DNA of 64,000 nt, taken from Variovorax sp. ZS18.2.2. GTDB taxonomy: Bacteria > Pseudomonadota > Gammaproteobacteria > Burkholderiales > Burkholderiaceae_C. The stretch covers positions 2,170,001-2,234,000 of the forward strand of contig NZ_JANLNM010000001.1 in the NCBI RefSeq assembly GCF_024701975.1. Reading direction: 5' to 3'. Position numbers and translations under genes: made by a program. Of this stretch, positions 10,927 through 21,760 are shown in pieces; the first letter of the stretch is position 1, and the number at the start of each line of letters is the position of its first letter. Below the pieces are notes generated by a model. That model did not search any database. It had not been told where the DNA came from and saw only the letters and a program-made list of their open reading frames with translations.

Positions 10927-12237
10927 TCAGGTGTTGGGAGCCGGGGATTGTAGGGTGGCGGCCCAGGTGGCCACTTCGGCGAGCGGCCGGGCGATTTGCG
11001 CGCCGCTGCGGTCGCGCAACGCCTTGAGAGTCACTTCGCCGCGTGCAAGTTCATCGGCGCCGAAGATCAGCGCGTAGGTCGCGCCGCTGTTGTCGGCTTT
11101 CTTCATCTGCGACTTGAAGCTCGCCAGGCCCTCGGCCGTGGCGCCGTGCATCTGCACACGCACGCCGGCTTCGCGCAACTGCTGCAGCGTGCGCAGCACC
11201 TGCGGCATGGAGGTCGCGTCGGGCACGACGGCGTAGGCATCGGGAGCCGGCGCGGGAATGTCTGAGCCCTGCTCTTTCAGCAAGTCGAGGACGCGCTCCA
11301 CACCCATGGCCCAGCCCACGGCCGGTGCAGGCTTGCCGCCAATCTGCTCGATCAGGCCGTCGTAACGGCCGCCGCCGCAAACGGTGCCTTGCGCACCGAG
11401 GCGATCGGTGACGAACTCGAACACCGTGAGGTTGTAGTAGTCGAGCCCGCGCACGAGACGCGGGTTGATCGTGTAGGCGATGCCGTTGGCCTGGAGGATG
11501 GCCTGCAGCCCCTCGAAGTGCGCGATCGATTCGGCTCCGAGAAACTCGCTCAGCTTGGGCGCCGACTCGACCACATCCTTCATGGCCGGGTTCTTGGTGT
11601 CGAGGATGCGCAGCGGGTTGCTGTGCAGGCGGCGCTTGCCGTCTTCGTCGAGCTTGTCGGCATGCTGCTCGAAGTGGGCGATGAGCTGAGCACGGTGCAA
11701 CGCGCGCTCGGCGGGCTGGCCCAGGCTGTTGAGTTCGAGCCGCACATCGGTCAGGCCGATGGCCTTCCAGAGCGCGCTGGCCAGCAGGATCAACTCTGCA
11801 TCGACATCGGGACCGGCAAAGCCGAGCGCCTCGGCGCCGATCTGGTGGAACTGGCGATAGCGCCCGCGCTGCGGCTTCTCGCGGCGGAACATCGGACCCG
11901 TGTACCAGAGGCGCCGGGGACCGTCATAGAGCATGTTGTGCTCGATCACGGCGCGCACGAGGCCGGCCGTGTTCTCCGGACGCATCGCGAGATGCTCGGC
12001 CTGGCCGTGCTTGTCGGAGCGGTCCTCGAAGGCGTACATCTCTTTTTCGACGATGTCCGTGACCTCGCCGATACCGCGCACAAACAGCGCCGTGTGCTCG
12101 AGGATCGGCGTGCGCACGTTGCGGTAGGCGAAGCGGCCCATCTGCTCGCGCACGGTGGCCTCGAGCCACTCCCAGCGCGCCGATTCGGGCGGCAATATGT
12201 CGTTCATGCCTTTGACGGCATTCAATTTTTCAGCCAT
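10927..12237 (-). CDS. hisS: Histidine--tRNA ligase
   Basis: HisRS charges tRNA(His) in the cytosol. It is a 436-residue class II synthetase. Visible are the N-terminal [20 protein letters not shown], motif 2 [16 protein letters not shown] with the tRNA-facing [19 protein letters not shown], the histidine-A motif [15 protein letters not shown], and the GGGRYDGL motif. The C-terminal anticodon-binding domain ends with an Ala/Pro tail. It differs from hisZ in this window by keeping the intact catalytic motifs and the C-terminal domain. It lies 15 bases behind ispG. Confidence 0.97.
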   Translation of the reverse strand: MAEKLNAVKGMNDILPPESARWEWLEATVREQMGRFAYRNVRTPILEHTALFVRGIGEVTDIVEKEMYAFEDRSDKHGQAEHLAMRPENTAGLVRAVIEHNMLYDGPRRLWYTGPMFRREKPQRGRYRQFHQIGAEALGFAGPDVDAELILLASALWKAIGLTDVRLELNSLGQPAERALHRAQLIAHFEQHADKLDEDGKRRLHSNPLRILDTKNPAMKDVVESAPKLSEFLGAESIAHFEGLQAILQANGIAYTINPRLVRGLDYYNLTVFEFVTDRLGAQGTVCGGGRYDGLIEQIGGKPAPAVGWAMGVERVLDLLKEQGSDIPAPAPDAYAVVPDATSMPQVLRTLQQLREAGVRVQMHGATAEGLASFKSQMKKADNSGATYALIFGADELARGEVTLKALRDRSGAQIARPLAEVATWAATLQSPAPNT

Positions 12238-12252
12238 GAGTCTGCGGAGGTG

Positions 12253-13547
<1,295 letters not shown>

Positions 13548-13551
<4 letters not shown>

Positions 13552-14504
13552 GATGTCACCTCGAAACGCGCCACGCCGCCGCCGCGCGTGACAGGCTTCA
13601 GATCGTAGGCCTTTCCGCGCACCTGCACATCGACGGCCGAGGCACGGCCCACCACCACCGAGAGCGGCAGCGTGCCCGACAGCCCGACGGTTTCGCCGGC
13701 CTGCAAGCTGCGGCGCAGCAGTTGCTTGCCGCCGGCTTCGGTCACGGTGATCCAACACTCTTCGCGTGCCACGAAAACCAGTTGCTGGCTGCTGTTTGCA
13801 GCGGCAACGGGAGATGCCGATGCGGGCGCGACGGCTGCAGGGACAACCGGGTTTGCATTGGCGGCCGCGGCGAGTGCATCGCCTGCCGGGCCCGTGGGCG
13901 CGACAGCTTGCACGGGAACGTTCTCGGCAACAACGCCCGACGTGCCCGAAGCCGATCCGGCCGCAGGCGCCTCACCCGTCGAAGCCGCATCGGGCGCGCT
14001 GCGCGACGTGAGGCGCGAGACCGAGGCGCCGATCTGATCGAAGACCGACTGCGGCAGCCAGAACAGCGCGCCCGCGCCGATCAGCAGCAGCACGACCACC
14101 GTCAGCAGCGCCCGTGACGGCAGCACGCTGGAGCGCCCGCCGTTCCAGCGCGGCGTGCCGGAAACGATGTTGGTCTTGAGGGTGCGGTCGGCCACGGCCA
14201 GCGCTGTGTGCTGGGTGCTCGGCAGCTTGGCGAGCACGGGCGCCGGATCGATGCGCAGGGCCCGGCAGACGCTGCTGGCCAGGGCGCGCGCAAAGACCGG
14301 GTCGGGCAGCGAAGCGATGTCGTCCGCCTCGAGCGCCATGAGCTTTTGCGGCGGCACCTTGAGGGCGGCCGCGACCATTTCGATGTGCAGTCCGTGCGCC
14401 TCGCGCGCTTCGCGCAGCAGGTCGCCGGCCGTCTTGTGCGTGATGTCGCCTTCCTCGAGCGGCAGTGCCGCGGAAGTGCCGAACTCCGAAACCCGTTCAG
14501 TCAT
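13548..14504 (-). CDS. rodZ: Cytoskeletal protein RodZ
   Basis: RodZ is a bitopic membrane protein that links MreB filaments to the elongation machinery and sets rod shape. The cytosolic N-terminus has a Cro/CI-type helix-turn-helix ([20 protein letters not shown], about residues 27-46), the MreB-contact fold in E. coli. A single transmembrane segment ([19 protein letters not shown]) lies near residue 135. An Ala/Pro/Ser-rich periplasmic linker follows, then a DUF4115 domain with [19 protein letters not shown]. Length is 318 residues. The gene overlaps the pilW stop by 8 bases and the ispG start by GTGA. Confidence 0.92.
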
Positions 14505-15351
14505 TGAAATTCCCGCGCTCGTACGCTGATGCCTCCCGCGATTGGGGGAAGCGGCGTTGCAGTTGGCCTCCCAACTGCGCGATGGCCTCGCGGTTGTTGA
14601 GCTTGCGTTCGATCTTGATGCCGAGCCAGAGCGTCTCGGAGCTGGCCGAGGGGCTGTTGTTGACGCGGCGAATGTAGAACTGCGCGCGCTGCCACTCCTC
14701 GCGCTGCGCCAGCACCGACGCCAGGTTGAAGCCGACCACTGGATTGCCGGCGTCGATTTCGTAAGCCTGCAGGAGGCTGCGCTCGGCCTGCGGGCGCAGC
14801 CCGGCCTTGAGCTCGCAGACGCCCTGCGTCATGAGCGTCTTGGCGCGGTCGTTGTAGCTGGGCACGGCGAGCGCTTCGGTGAACTGCTGGGCGGCGTCGC
14901 CAAAGCGGTTCTGCTGGCAGAGCAGCCAGCCGTAGTTGTGGCGGATGTTGGGATCGCGCGGGGCGATCGCGATCGCGCGGCGGAAGCTGTCTTCGGCCAG
15001 GCCCGCATCTTCCAGGCGCATGTAGACGAGGCCGCGCAGGTTGTAGGCGTCCGCGTAGTTGGGGTCGGCCACCAGCGCCTGCTTGATTTCGTCGAGCGCG
15101 ACGGTGGTCTGTCCATGTTCGAAATAGCCCGAAGCCAGTTCCATGCGCAGGCGCGCGCGGCGCTGGCGGTTGGTTTCGTCGGACTCCGTCACCATCTCGG
15201 TGGCCTTGCCCGAGCTGGTGTCGGCCAGGCTGGTGGTAGTGGTCCGCGTGTTGACGCAGCCCGCGAGCAGAAACGCCACGGCGACACCGGCAAGGCTTGC
15301 AGCCAGCATGCGCTGCGTGCTCGCGGTGATCATCGGAAAGGCCTTGCTCAT
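14497..15351 (-). CDS. pilW: Type IV pilus biogenesis/stability protein PilW (PilF)
   Basis: PilW (PilF in Pseudomonas) is an outer-membrane lipoprotein pilotin needed for secretin PilQ assembly. The N-terminus is a lipoprotein signal (LAGVAVAFLLAGC, Cys near residue 28). Several TPR units follow: ASGYFEHGQTTVALDEIKQ, YADAYNLRGLVYMRLEDAG and IRHNYGWLLCQQNRFGDA. The chosen start is ATG 15349-15351 (MSKAFPMIT), giving 284 residues; a second ATG at 15331-15333 is possible. It lies 4 bases after the rlmN stop and overlaps rodZ. The neighbourhood rlmN-pilW-rodZ is conserved in betaproteobacteria. Confidence 0.93.
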   Translation of the reverse strand: MSKAFPMITASTQRMLAASLAGVAVAFLLAGCVNTRTTTTSLADTSSGKATEMVTESDETNRQRRARLRMELASGYFEHGQTTVALDEIKQALVADPNYADAYNLRGLVYMRLEDAGLAEDSFRRAIAIAPRDPNIRHNYGWLLCQQNRFGDAAQQFTEALAVPSYNDRAKTLMTQGVCELKAGLRPQAERSLLQAYEIDAGNPVVGFNLASVLAQREEWQRAQFYIRRVNNSPSASSETLWLGIKIERKLNNREAIAQLGGQLQRRFPQSREASAYERGNFND

Positions 15352-15355
15352 CGGT

Positions 15356-16510
15356 TCAATGCTCCTGGGGGACGGTGGGGTTCTTGCGCATCGGGTGCAA
15401 GACAACGGGACGTTCGGTTGCACGGCGCTGGGCCATGCGTTCGGCGGCGCGGGTGCGGTCCTTGACGTCGCCAGCGAGCTGCCCGCAGGCGGCATCGATG
15501 TCGTCGCCGCGCGTCTTGCGCACAGTGGTCACGAGGCCCGCTTCGCTCAGCGTCCGGGCGAACGCCAGCACGCGCGGCTGCGGCGAACGCAGAAGGCCCG
15601 AGGCCGGAAACGGGTTGAACGGAATCAGGTTGAACTTGCACGAGACATCGTGCTTGCGCACGAGCTCGACCAGCTGGCGCGCATGCTCGGGCTGGTCGTT
15701 CACGCCGTCGAGCATGCAGTACTCGAAAGTGATGAAGTCGCGCGGCGCGTGTTCGAGGTAGCGCTTGCAGGCTTCGAGCAGTTCTGCAATCGGGTACTTG
15801 CGATTCAGCGGCACGAGGTCGTCGCGTAGCGCATCGTTGGGCGCGTGCAGCGAAACGGCCATGGCCACCGCGCAGTCGCTGCCAAGGCGGTCGATCATCG
15901 GCACGACGCCCGAGGTCGACACGGTGACACGGCGGCGCGACAGCCCGTAGGCGTTGTCGTCGAGCATGGTGCGCAATGCGGGCACCAGCGCGGTGTAGTT
16001 CTGCAGCGGCTCGCCCATGCCCATCATCACCACGTTGGAGATGACGCGCTCGTCGCGCTTCAAGTGCTTGCGCAGGAAGTGTTCGGCAAACCAGAGCTGG
16101 GCGACGATTTCGCCCGTGCTCAGGTTGCGGCTGAAGCCCTGATGCCCGGTCGAGCAAAAGCGGCAACCGACCGCACAGCCGGCCTGGGACGACACGCACA
16201 GCGTGCCGCGGTCGTCCTCGGGAATGAATACGGCTTCGACGGCATTGCCATCGCCGACGTCGAACAGCCACTTGATCGTGCCGTCCTTGGATTCGTGCTG
16301 CGTGAGAACCGGCAAGGCCTCCACACGCGCGGTGGTCGCGAGTTTCTCGCGCAGCGACTTGGCCAGATCGGTCATCTGGGTGAAGTCGCTGGCGCCACGC
16401 TGGTGGATCCAGCGGAACAGCTGCGTGGCGCGGAAACGCTTCTCGCCGAGTTTTTCGCAGAACGCAGCCAAACCCTCGAGATCGAAGTCGAGCAGGTTGG
16501 CCGTGGTCAT
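15356..16510 (-). CDS. rlmN: 23S rRNA/tRNA adenine-C2 methyltransferase RlmN
   Basis: RlmN is a radical-SAM enzyme that methylates C2 of A2503 in 23S rRNA and A37 in some tRNAs. The radical-SAM cluster motif is CAVGCRFC near residue 106, embedded in [20 protein letters not shown]. Later GMGEPLQNY and the sequence around [16 protein letters not shown] (catalytic Cys region) are family hallmarks. Length is 384 residues. It lies 21 bases after the ndk stop and 4 bases before pilW. Confidence 0.97.
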   Translation of the reverse strand: MTTANLLDFDLEGLAAFCEKLGEKRFRATQLFRWIHQRGASDFTQMTDLAKSLREKLATTARVEALPVLTQHESKDGTIKWLFDVGDGNAVEAVFIPEDDRGTLCVSSQAGCAVGCRFCSTGHQGFSRNLSTGEIVAQLWFAEHFLRKHLKRDERVISNVVMMGMGEPLQNYTALVPALRTMLDDNAYGLSRRRVTVSTSGVVPMIDRLGSDCAVAMAVSLHAPNDALRDDLVPLNRKYPIAELLEACKRYLEHAPRDFITFEYCMLDGVNDQPEHARQLVELVRKHDVSCKFNLIPFNPFPASGLLRSPQPRVLAFARTLSEAGLVTTVRKTRGDDIDAACGQLAGDVKDRTRAAERMAQRRATERPVVLHPMRKNPTVPQEH

Positions 16511-16531
16511 GGAATCAGTCGGCAGACAGCT

Positions 16532-16957
16532 TCAGCGTGCGTAGACGTTGAGGCCGGCGAAGAAGAACGAGACTTCGTTCGCTGCGGTTTCGGGAGCGTC
16601 CGAACCGTGCACGGCGTTGGCGTCGATGCTGTCGGCGAAGTCGGCGCGGATGGTGCCGGCGGCTGCCTTCTTGGGGTCGGTGGCGCCCATCAGGTCACGG
16701 TTCTTGGCGATGGCGTTTTCGCCTTCGAGCACTTGCACGAACACGGGGCCCGAGATCATGAACTCGACCAGATCCTTGAAGAAGGGACGATCCTTGTGGA
16801 CCGAGTAGAACTGTTCGGCTTCGTTGCGCGACAGATGCACCAGCTTGGCGGCGACGATCTTGAGGCCGGCAGCTTCGAAGCGGGAAACGATCTTGCCGAT
16901 GACGTTCTTGGCGACAGCGTCGGGCTTGATGATGGAGAGGGTACGTTCGATAGCCAT
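16532..16957 (-). CDS. ndk: Nucleoside-diphosphate kinase
   Basis: Ndk equilibrates nucleoside di- and triphosphates through a phospho-histidine. The 141-residue protein starts [15 protein letters not shown] at ATG 16955-16957, with AGGAAG about 7 bases upstream. The active-site histidine lies in [12 protein letters not shown] near residue 117. Longer in-frame starts exist, but the conserved [12 protein letters not shown]-terminus and the ribosome binding site fix this one. It heads the ndk-rlmN-pilW-rodZ-ispG-hisS string; a 157-base gap separates it from rluB upstream, so a promoter probably lies there. Confidence 0.97.
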   Translation of the reverse strand: MAIERTLSIIKPDAVAKNVIGKIVSRFEAAGLKIVAAKLVHLSRNEAEQFYSVHKDRPFFKDLVEFMISGPVFVQVLEGENAIAKNRDLMGATDPKKAAAGTIRADFADSIDANAVHGSDAPETAANEVSFFFAGLNVYAR

Positions 16958-17114
16958 TGAAATGCTTCCTGCAGCTTTGATTTTGAAGTGTTTTGTCACA
17001 ACTGCAACGAGTTTGTTTCGTCACGAGTCGACAAAGCCTCTGATTTTAACCGGCGCGGCCTTCGGGATTGGTGAAAACCCCGCGAAAGCCGCGCCGCGCC
17101 GTGACGGCTGGCTT

Positions 17115-18887
17115 TCAGCGTCCGCGGCGGCGTGAGCCGGCCGGGCCGCCGTAACCACCACCGCCCGAAGCACCACCGCCACCGCTGCGGCGCCCCCCCG
17201 GTCCTCCGCGCTGCTCCTTGCGCTGGCGCGAGAAGCTGTCGGCACCGATGTAGCCCAGCGAGGTCTTCATCGGATCGGGTTGGTTGGCGCCACTCGGCTG
17301 GCGATCGTCGCCCTGCTGGCGATTGCCGCCGCCCTGCCCCTGGCGGTTATTGCCACCGGCATTGCCGCGGCGCTGCTGCGGGGGGCCGCCGTTGCCGCCA
17401 CCGCCGCCGCGGTTGGCTCGGCCACCGCGACCGTCGCCCAGCGGACTCGGAATGGGCGCCTCGCGCCCCTCATCGCGCATTTCGCGCGGCTGCTGGCCTT
17501 GCCCTTGACCCTGTCCACCGCCATTGCGGTTGCCGCGGCGCTTCTTGTTGCGTCCGTTGCGACCACCGCCTTCGGGACCACCAGGGCCACGTTGCTGAGG
17601 CGCTGCAGGGCGCGCAACCGCACCGCCGGAGGCCTGGAACAGCGCACGGATGTCGCGCTCGTCCAGTTCCATCCAGGCGCCACGTTTCAGGCCGCGCGGC
17701 AGCACCATCGCGCCATAGCGGATGCGAATCAGCCGGCTGACCGCATGGCCCACCGACTCGAACAGCCGGCGCACTTCGCGGTTGCGACCTTCGGAAATGG
17801 TGACGCGGTACCAGCAGTTGGAGCCTTCGCCGCCACCCTCTTCGATGGTGCCGAACTGGGCCATGCCGTCTTCGAGGCGCACGCCGTCGAGCAGCTTCTG
17901 CTTCTCTTCGCTGCTGAGGGCACCCAGCACGCGCACCGCGTACTCGCGCTCCAGGCCGAAGCGCGGATGCATCAGTTGATTGGCCAGGTCGCCGGAGCTG
18001 CTGAACAGCAACAGGCCTTCGGTGTTCAGGTCAAGGCGGCCGACCGATTGCCACTTGCCCTGCTGCAGGCGCGGAAGCTTGCGGAACACGGTGGGCCGAT
18101 TCTGCGGATCGTCATGCGTGACCACTTCCCCGACGGGCTTGTGGTACGCGATCACGCGCGGCGGCGGCGGCGCGATGCGGTAGCGGATCGGCTTGCCGTT
18201 GATCTTGACCTGGTCGCCGTACTGGATGCGCTGGCCGATGTGGGCGGGCTCGTTGTTGACCGAAATCCGGCCCTGCAGGATCAGCCCCTCCATCTCGAGC
18301 CGCGAACCCAGGCCGGCCTGCGCGAGCACCTTGTGCAGCTTGGGCGAATCGGCTTCGGGCAGCAGCACACGCTTGAGCGGCGGCACCTCGGGGCTTTCCT
18401 CGTCGGCGTCGAACTGGCCCGAGATGACGTCCGCGAAGCGGATCGGCTCGGGCGGCAGTGCGTTGCGCTGCTCGCGCTCGGCGGCACGGCGGGCGCGGTC
18501 GAGGTCGTCTTCTTCCTCGTCGGGCTCTTCGTCTTCGTCCTCGTCGTCGTCCTGATCGCTCTGGTCGCTCTGGTCGCCCCGGGGAGCGTCCTCTGTCAGG
18601 CGCTCTTGCCGAGCGGCTTCGACCGGCGCGGCAGCGGCAACCGGCAACTCGACCGCGGGCTCTACAGGCTCGGCCTGCGCGACCACGGGCGATGCCTCGG
18701 CCTCATCGGCAGCAGCCTCGATGACCTTCTTCTTGCGCGGGCGCCGCTTCTTGGGAGCCTCGCCATCGGCAGGCGCAGCGGAATCGATCGCAGCATCCGC
18801 AGCCTGTTCGGGCGCTTGCGCCTCTTTCTTCTCGGATTCAGGCGCGATCGGCAGGATTCCCGCGTCGTCGATGTCAGATGGGCTCAT
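17115..18887 (-). CDS. rluB: 23S rRNA pseudouridine synthase RluB with long disordered ends
   Basis: RluB makes pseudouridine 2605 in 23S rRNA. The folded part is ordinary: an S4 RNA-binding domain ([20 protein letters not shown], about residues 181-240) and the catalytic domain with [13 protein letters not shown], catalytic Asp at about 286, then [14 protein letters not shown]. The rest is not ordinary. Residues 1-170 are Ala/Pro/Glu-rich with a basic patch (KKRRPRKKK) and an acidic run ([18 protein letters not shown]), and residues 425-590 are Gly/Arg/Asn/Gln-rich. Total length is 590 residues, about twice E. coli RluB. The start chosen is ATG 18885-18887 ([10 protein letters not shown]), overlapping the scpB stop by 14 bases. 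Confidence 0.93.
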   Translation of the reverse strand: MSPSDIDDAGILPIAPESEKKEAQAPEQAADAAIDSAAPADGEAPKKRRPRKKKVIEAAADEAEASPVVAQAEPVEPAVELPVAAAAPVEAARQERLTEDAPRGDQSDQSDQDDDEDEDEEPDEEEDDLDRARRAAEREQRNALPPEPIRFADVISGQFDADEESPEVPPLKRVLLPEADSPKLHKVLAQAGLGSRLEMEGLILQGRISVNNEPAHIGQRIQYGDQVKINGKPIRYRIAPPPPRVIAYHKPVGEVVTHDDPQNRPTVFRKLPRLQQGKWQSVGRLDLNTEGLLLFSSSGDLANQLMHPRFGLEREYAVRVLGALSSEEKQKLLDGVRLEDGMAQFGTIEEGGGEGSNCWYRVTISEGRNREVRRLFESVGHAVSRLIRIRYGAMVLPRGLKRGAWMELDERDIRALFQASGGAVARPAAPQQRGPGGPEGGGRNGRNKKRRGNRNGGGQGQGQGQQPREMRDEGREAPIPSPLGDGRGGRANRGGGGGNGGPPQQRRGNAGGNNRQGQGGGNRQQGDDRQPSGANQPDPMKTSLGYIGADSFSRQRKEQRGGPGGRRSGGGGASGGGGYGGPAGSRRRGR

Positions 18888-19773
18888 GGGGTTTTTCCGG
18901 AGGAACTGCGTGGGGATCGACCTCGTCCTGGGACGCGGCATCGGGGTCGGAGTCGGTAGTAATGGGGGTGGGCTCGGCTTCGACGGGAGATTCGGCCTCT
19001 TCGCCTGTGGGAAGCAGGGTTTCATCCGCTTCGGCCACATCGGCAGCTGCGGCGTCTTCGGCAACCTGCGCAGCGGCGGCTTCCACCACTTCGGGTGCGG
19101 CTTCGACGGAGTCGCTGACCGGCAGCGGCGCCTCTTCCGGCATCACATCCGCATCGCCATCGGCGGATGCATCAGCATCCGATTCGGCGACCGCGTCCAT
19201 GGGCAGGCCTGGCTGGTTGCCAGAGGCCTGCTCGAGCGCATCGACCAGCGCGGCCTGCTGCGCAGGAGTTTCGATCAGCGGCAACTGGTCGAGCGAGGCA
19301 AGACCGAGATCATCGAGAAACTGGCGGGTGGTCGCATACAGCGCGGGCCGACCGACGGTTTCGCGGTGGCCGATCACCTCGACCCAGCCGCGGTCCTCGA
19401 GCTGCTTGAGGATCAGCGAGTTGATCGTGACACCCCGGATGTCTTCCATGTCGCCGCGCGTGGCCGGCTGACGGTAGGCAATGATGGCGAGCGTTTCGAG
19501 GGCGGCGCGCGTGTAGCGCGGCGGTTTCTCGGGGTGCAGGCGATCGAGGTGGTCGCGCATCTCGGGCCGGCTCTGGAAGCGCCAGCCGCTGCCGACGCTC
19601 ACCAGCTCCAGGCCGCGTTGCGCCCAGTCTTCCTGCAGTTCAAGCAACAGCACCTTGATGGTGTCCACACCCAACTCGTCGTCGAACAGCACGCGCAGAT
19701 CGCGCACCGGCAACGGCTGGCTCGAACAGATCAAGGCGGTTTCGAGAATGCGCTTGGCATCCGCCGTATTCAT
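18874..19773 (-). CDS. scpB: SMC-Scp complex subunit ScpB
   Basis: ScpB is the winged-helix partner of ScpA and SMC in chromosome condensation and segregation. Tandem winged-helix domains span about residues 5-160, with [18 protein letters not shown] and the beta-wing motif [18 protein letters not shown] typical of the family. From about residue 185 to 299 the protein is an acidic, Ala-rich tail that is not part of the usual fold. The end overlaps the start of rluB by 14 bases, so the two are probably translated together; scpB-rluB pairing is common in proteobacteria. Confidence 0.93.
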   Translation of the reverse strand: MNTADAKRILETALICSSQPLPVRDLRVLFDDELGVDTIKVLLLELQEDWAQRGLELVSVGSGWRFQSRPEMRDHLDRLHPEKPPRYTRAALETLAIIAYRQPATRGDMEDIRGVTINSLILKQLEDRGWVEVIGHRETVGRPALYATTRQFLDDLGLASLDQLPLIETPAQQAALVDALEQASGNQPGLPMDAVAESDADASADGDADVMPEEAPLPVSDSVEAAPEVVEAAAAQVAEDAAAADVAEADETLLPTGEEAESPVEAEPTPITTDSDPDAASQDEVDPHAVPPEKPHEPI

Positions 19774-19790
19774 GGTTCGCGTTATCCGGG

Positions 19791-19811
19791 AAAAAGGCGC
19801 CGAGTGGGCGC
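19791..19811 (-). terminator. Candidate Rho-independent terminator after rluD
   Basis: On the minus strand a 5-base-pair GCGCC/GGCGC stem with a 5-base loop (19797-19811) is followed by C and five T (plus-strand AAAAA at 19791-19795). It lies between the rluD stop and the scpB start. The stem is short but fully GC, so termination is plausible rather than sure. Confidence 0.5.
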
Positions 19812-19903
19812 TTGTTCAGAAGGATGAAAGAAGGAGGCGTTGCCGGCACACGGCGAGTGCAACGCAGGGCCGGCTTCGGGGGGCCGGCGCGGCCCTTGGG
19901 CCG

Positions 19904-20872
19904 TCAGGCGCGATTGTAGTCCAGCCCCCAGGACTGCAAAGCCTGAACAAGGTCCGGCGGCGGTGGCGAACGGAACTCGAGCGCAGCCTGCGTGACGGGG
20001 TGCACGAAGGCCAGCCGGAACGCATGGAGCGCCTGGCGCGCCAGCCCGACGGCCGGGGCGCCGCCGTAAAGCGCATCGCCGACCAGCGGATGGCCGATCG
20101 ACGCCATGTGCACGCGGATCTGGTGGGTGCGGCCCGTTTCGAGCGTGCAACGCACCACACAGCCCTCCGAATGGCTGTCGAGCCGCTCGATCAGCGTGCG
20201 GGCCGTCTTGCCCGCGTTGCGCTCCAGATCGACCACGGCCATGCGCAGCCGGTTGCGCGGATCGCGCCCGATCGGGGCATCGACCTGGCGGGCCGCGGCG
20301 CTGATCCACGGCTTGTGTCCGATGGCGAGGTACTGCCGCTTGACCTCGCGCGCGGCGATCAGCGCCACCATCGCGTCCATCGCGGCGCGGGTGCGCGCGA
20401 CGACCATCAGCCCGCTGGTGTCGCGGTCGAGCCGATGCACGATGCCCGCGCGGGGCAGCAGCACGGCCTTCGGGTCCAGCGCCAGCAGCCCGTTCAGGAG
20501 CGTGCCGCTCCAGTGGCCCGGGGCCGGATGCACGACCAGGCCGGCCGGCTTGTCGACGATGCGCAGGTGCTCGTCCTCGAACACGGTGACCAGGTCCATC
20601 GGCTCGGGCCGAAAGGCCTGGCTCTGGGGCGTGGGGCGCAGTTCGATGTGCCCTGCCTGCCCGGCGCGCACGGTGGCCGAAGCCTTGGTCAGCGTGCGGC
20701 CCTGGAACTCGACCGCACCGGCCTCGATCAACTGCTGCAGGTAACTTCTGGAAAATTCGGGCACCAGGGCGGTCAGCGCCCGGTCGAGCCGCTGACCGTG
20801 CAGTGCTTCGCTGACCACAAAGGGGCGCAACTCGCTCGGCTCGACCGGATCGGCGCCCTCTTCGAGCTCCAT
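19904..20872 (-). CDS. rluD: 23S rRNA pseudouridine(1911/1915/1917) synthase RluD
   Basis: RluD modifies three uridines in helix 69 of 23S rRNA. It has an S4 domain (LHGQRLDRALTALVPEFSRS) and the RluA-family catalytic motif GIVHRLDRDTSGLMVVART with the catalytic Asp. Start choice: ATG at 20870-20872 (MELEEGADPVEP) gives 322 residues and has GGAAACC upstream. An upstream GTG at 20927-20929 would give 341 residues, but it has no ribosome binding site and would place the bamD -10 box inside the gene. Divergent bamD begins 71 bases away. Confidence in family is high, in the start moderate. Confidence 0.93.
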   Translation of the reverse strand: MELEEGADPVEPSELRPFVVSEALHGQRLDRALTALVPEFSRSYLQQLIEAGAVEFQGRTLTKASATVRAGQAGHIELRPTPQSQAFRPEPMDLVTVFEDEHLRIVDKPAGLVVHPAPGHWSGTLLNGLLALDPKAVLLPRAGIVHRLDRDTSGLMVVARTRAAMDAMVALIAAREVKRQYLAIGHKPWISAAARQVDAPIGRDPRNRLRMAVVDLERNAGKTARTLIERLDSHSEGCVVRCTLETGRTHQIRVHMASIGHPLVGDALYGGAPAVGLARQALHAFRLAFVHPVTQAALEFRSPPPPDLVQALQSWGLDYNRA

Positions 20873-20905
20873 GGTTTCCGGGGGATCGGCCAAAGGGTCG
20901 GTCGA

Positions 20906-20911
20906 TATAAT
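20906..20911 (+). promoter_or_regulatory. Consensus -10 box for bamD
   Basis: A perfect TATAAT lies 33 bases before the bamD ATG in the rluD/bamD divergent gap. No good -35 box is visible 16-18 bases upstream, so this may rely on other contacts; the call rests on the exact hexamer and its place in an otherwise GC-rich region. Confidence 0.55.
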
Positions 20912-20943
20912 TGAAGTCAACTGTTTCACGAAAGCCGTATGTG

Positions 20944-21750
20944 ATGTTTCGCGCCAAATTATCGGTCCCCGCCTGGATCGCGCTCAGCGCGGCGGCTCTG
21001 CTCGCTACCGGCTGCTCCTCCACCAAGGAAGACAAGACCGCTTCCTGGAGCCCCAACCGCATTTACTCGGAAGCCAAGGAAGAATCCAGCTCGGGCGCCT
21101 ACGACAAGGCCGTGCCGCTGTACGAAAAGCTCGAAGGCCGCGCCGCCGGCACCCCCCTCGCGCAGCAGGCCCAGCTGGAAAAGGCCTACGCCCAGTACAA
21201 GGGCGGCGAAAAGGCCAATGCCATCGCCACCATCGACCGCTTCATGAAGCTGCACCCGGCCAGCCCGGCGCTCGATTACGCGCTCTACCTCAAGGGCGTG
21301 ATCAACTTCAACGACGACCTGGGCATGTTCGCGTTTCTGACCCGCCAGGACCTGTCCGAGCGCGACCAGAAGGCGGCCAAGGAATCGTTCGAGTCGTTCC
21401 GCGACCTCGTGACGCGCTTCCCCGATTCGCGCTATGCCCCCGACGCGCGCCAGCGCATGAACTACATCGTGAACTCGCTCGCGCAGTACGAGGTTCACGT
21501 GGCGCGCTACTACTACACGCGCGGCGCCTACCTGGCGGCCATCAACCGGGCGCAGATCGCGCTGTCCGACTACCGCGAAGTGCCGGCGCTCGAAGAGGCC
21601 CTGTACATCATGGTGAAGTCGTACGACGCCCTCGGCATGAAGGACCTGCGCGACGATGCCCAGCGCGTGCTGACCACCAACTATCCGCAGAGCACCTACC
21701 TGGCGAACGGCTTCAAGGGCAACAACGACCCTTGGTGGAAGGTCTGGTAG
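20944..21750 (+). CDS. bamD: Outer membrane protein assembly factor BamD
   Basis: BamD is the essential TPR lipoprotein of the BAM complex that binds BamA. The signal peptide ends at the lipobox LLATGCSS (Cys near residue 23). Repeats follow: YDKAVPLYEKLEGRA, KANAIATIDRFMKLHP, and the typical RDQKAAKESFESFRDLVTRF and ARYYYTRGAYLAAINRAQ. An in-frame ATG at 20911 would add 11 residues, but ATG 20944 directly precedes the signal and lies the right distance after the -10 box. Length is 268 residues. Both bamB and bamD are in this window, though in separate units. Confidence 0.95.
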   Translation: MFRAKLSVPAWIALSAAALLATGCSSTKEDKTASWSPNRIYSEAKEESSSGAYDKAVPLYEKLEGRAAGTPLAQQAQLEKAYAQYKGGEKANAIATIDRFMKLHPASPALDYALYLKGVINFNDDLGMFAFLTRQDLSERDQKAAKESFESFRDLVTRFPDSRYAPDARQRMNYIVNSLAQYEVHVARYYYTRGAYLAAINRAQIALSDYREVPALEEALYIMVKSYDALGMKDLRDDAQRVLTTNYPQSTYLANGFKGNNDPWWKVW

Positions 21751-21760
21751 TCAGCGCCGA

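Noticed and set aside
17040-17114. Possible terminator between rluB and ndk
   Set aside because: Only a four-base CGCG stem can be formed before GGGTTTT; too weak to list.
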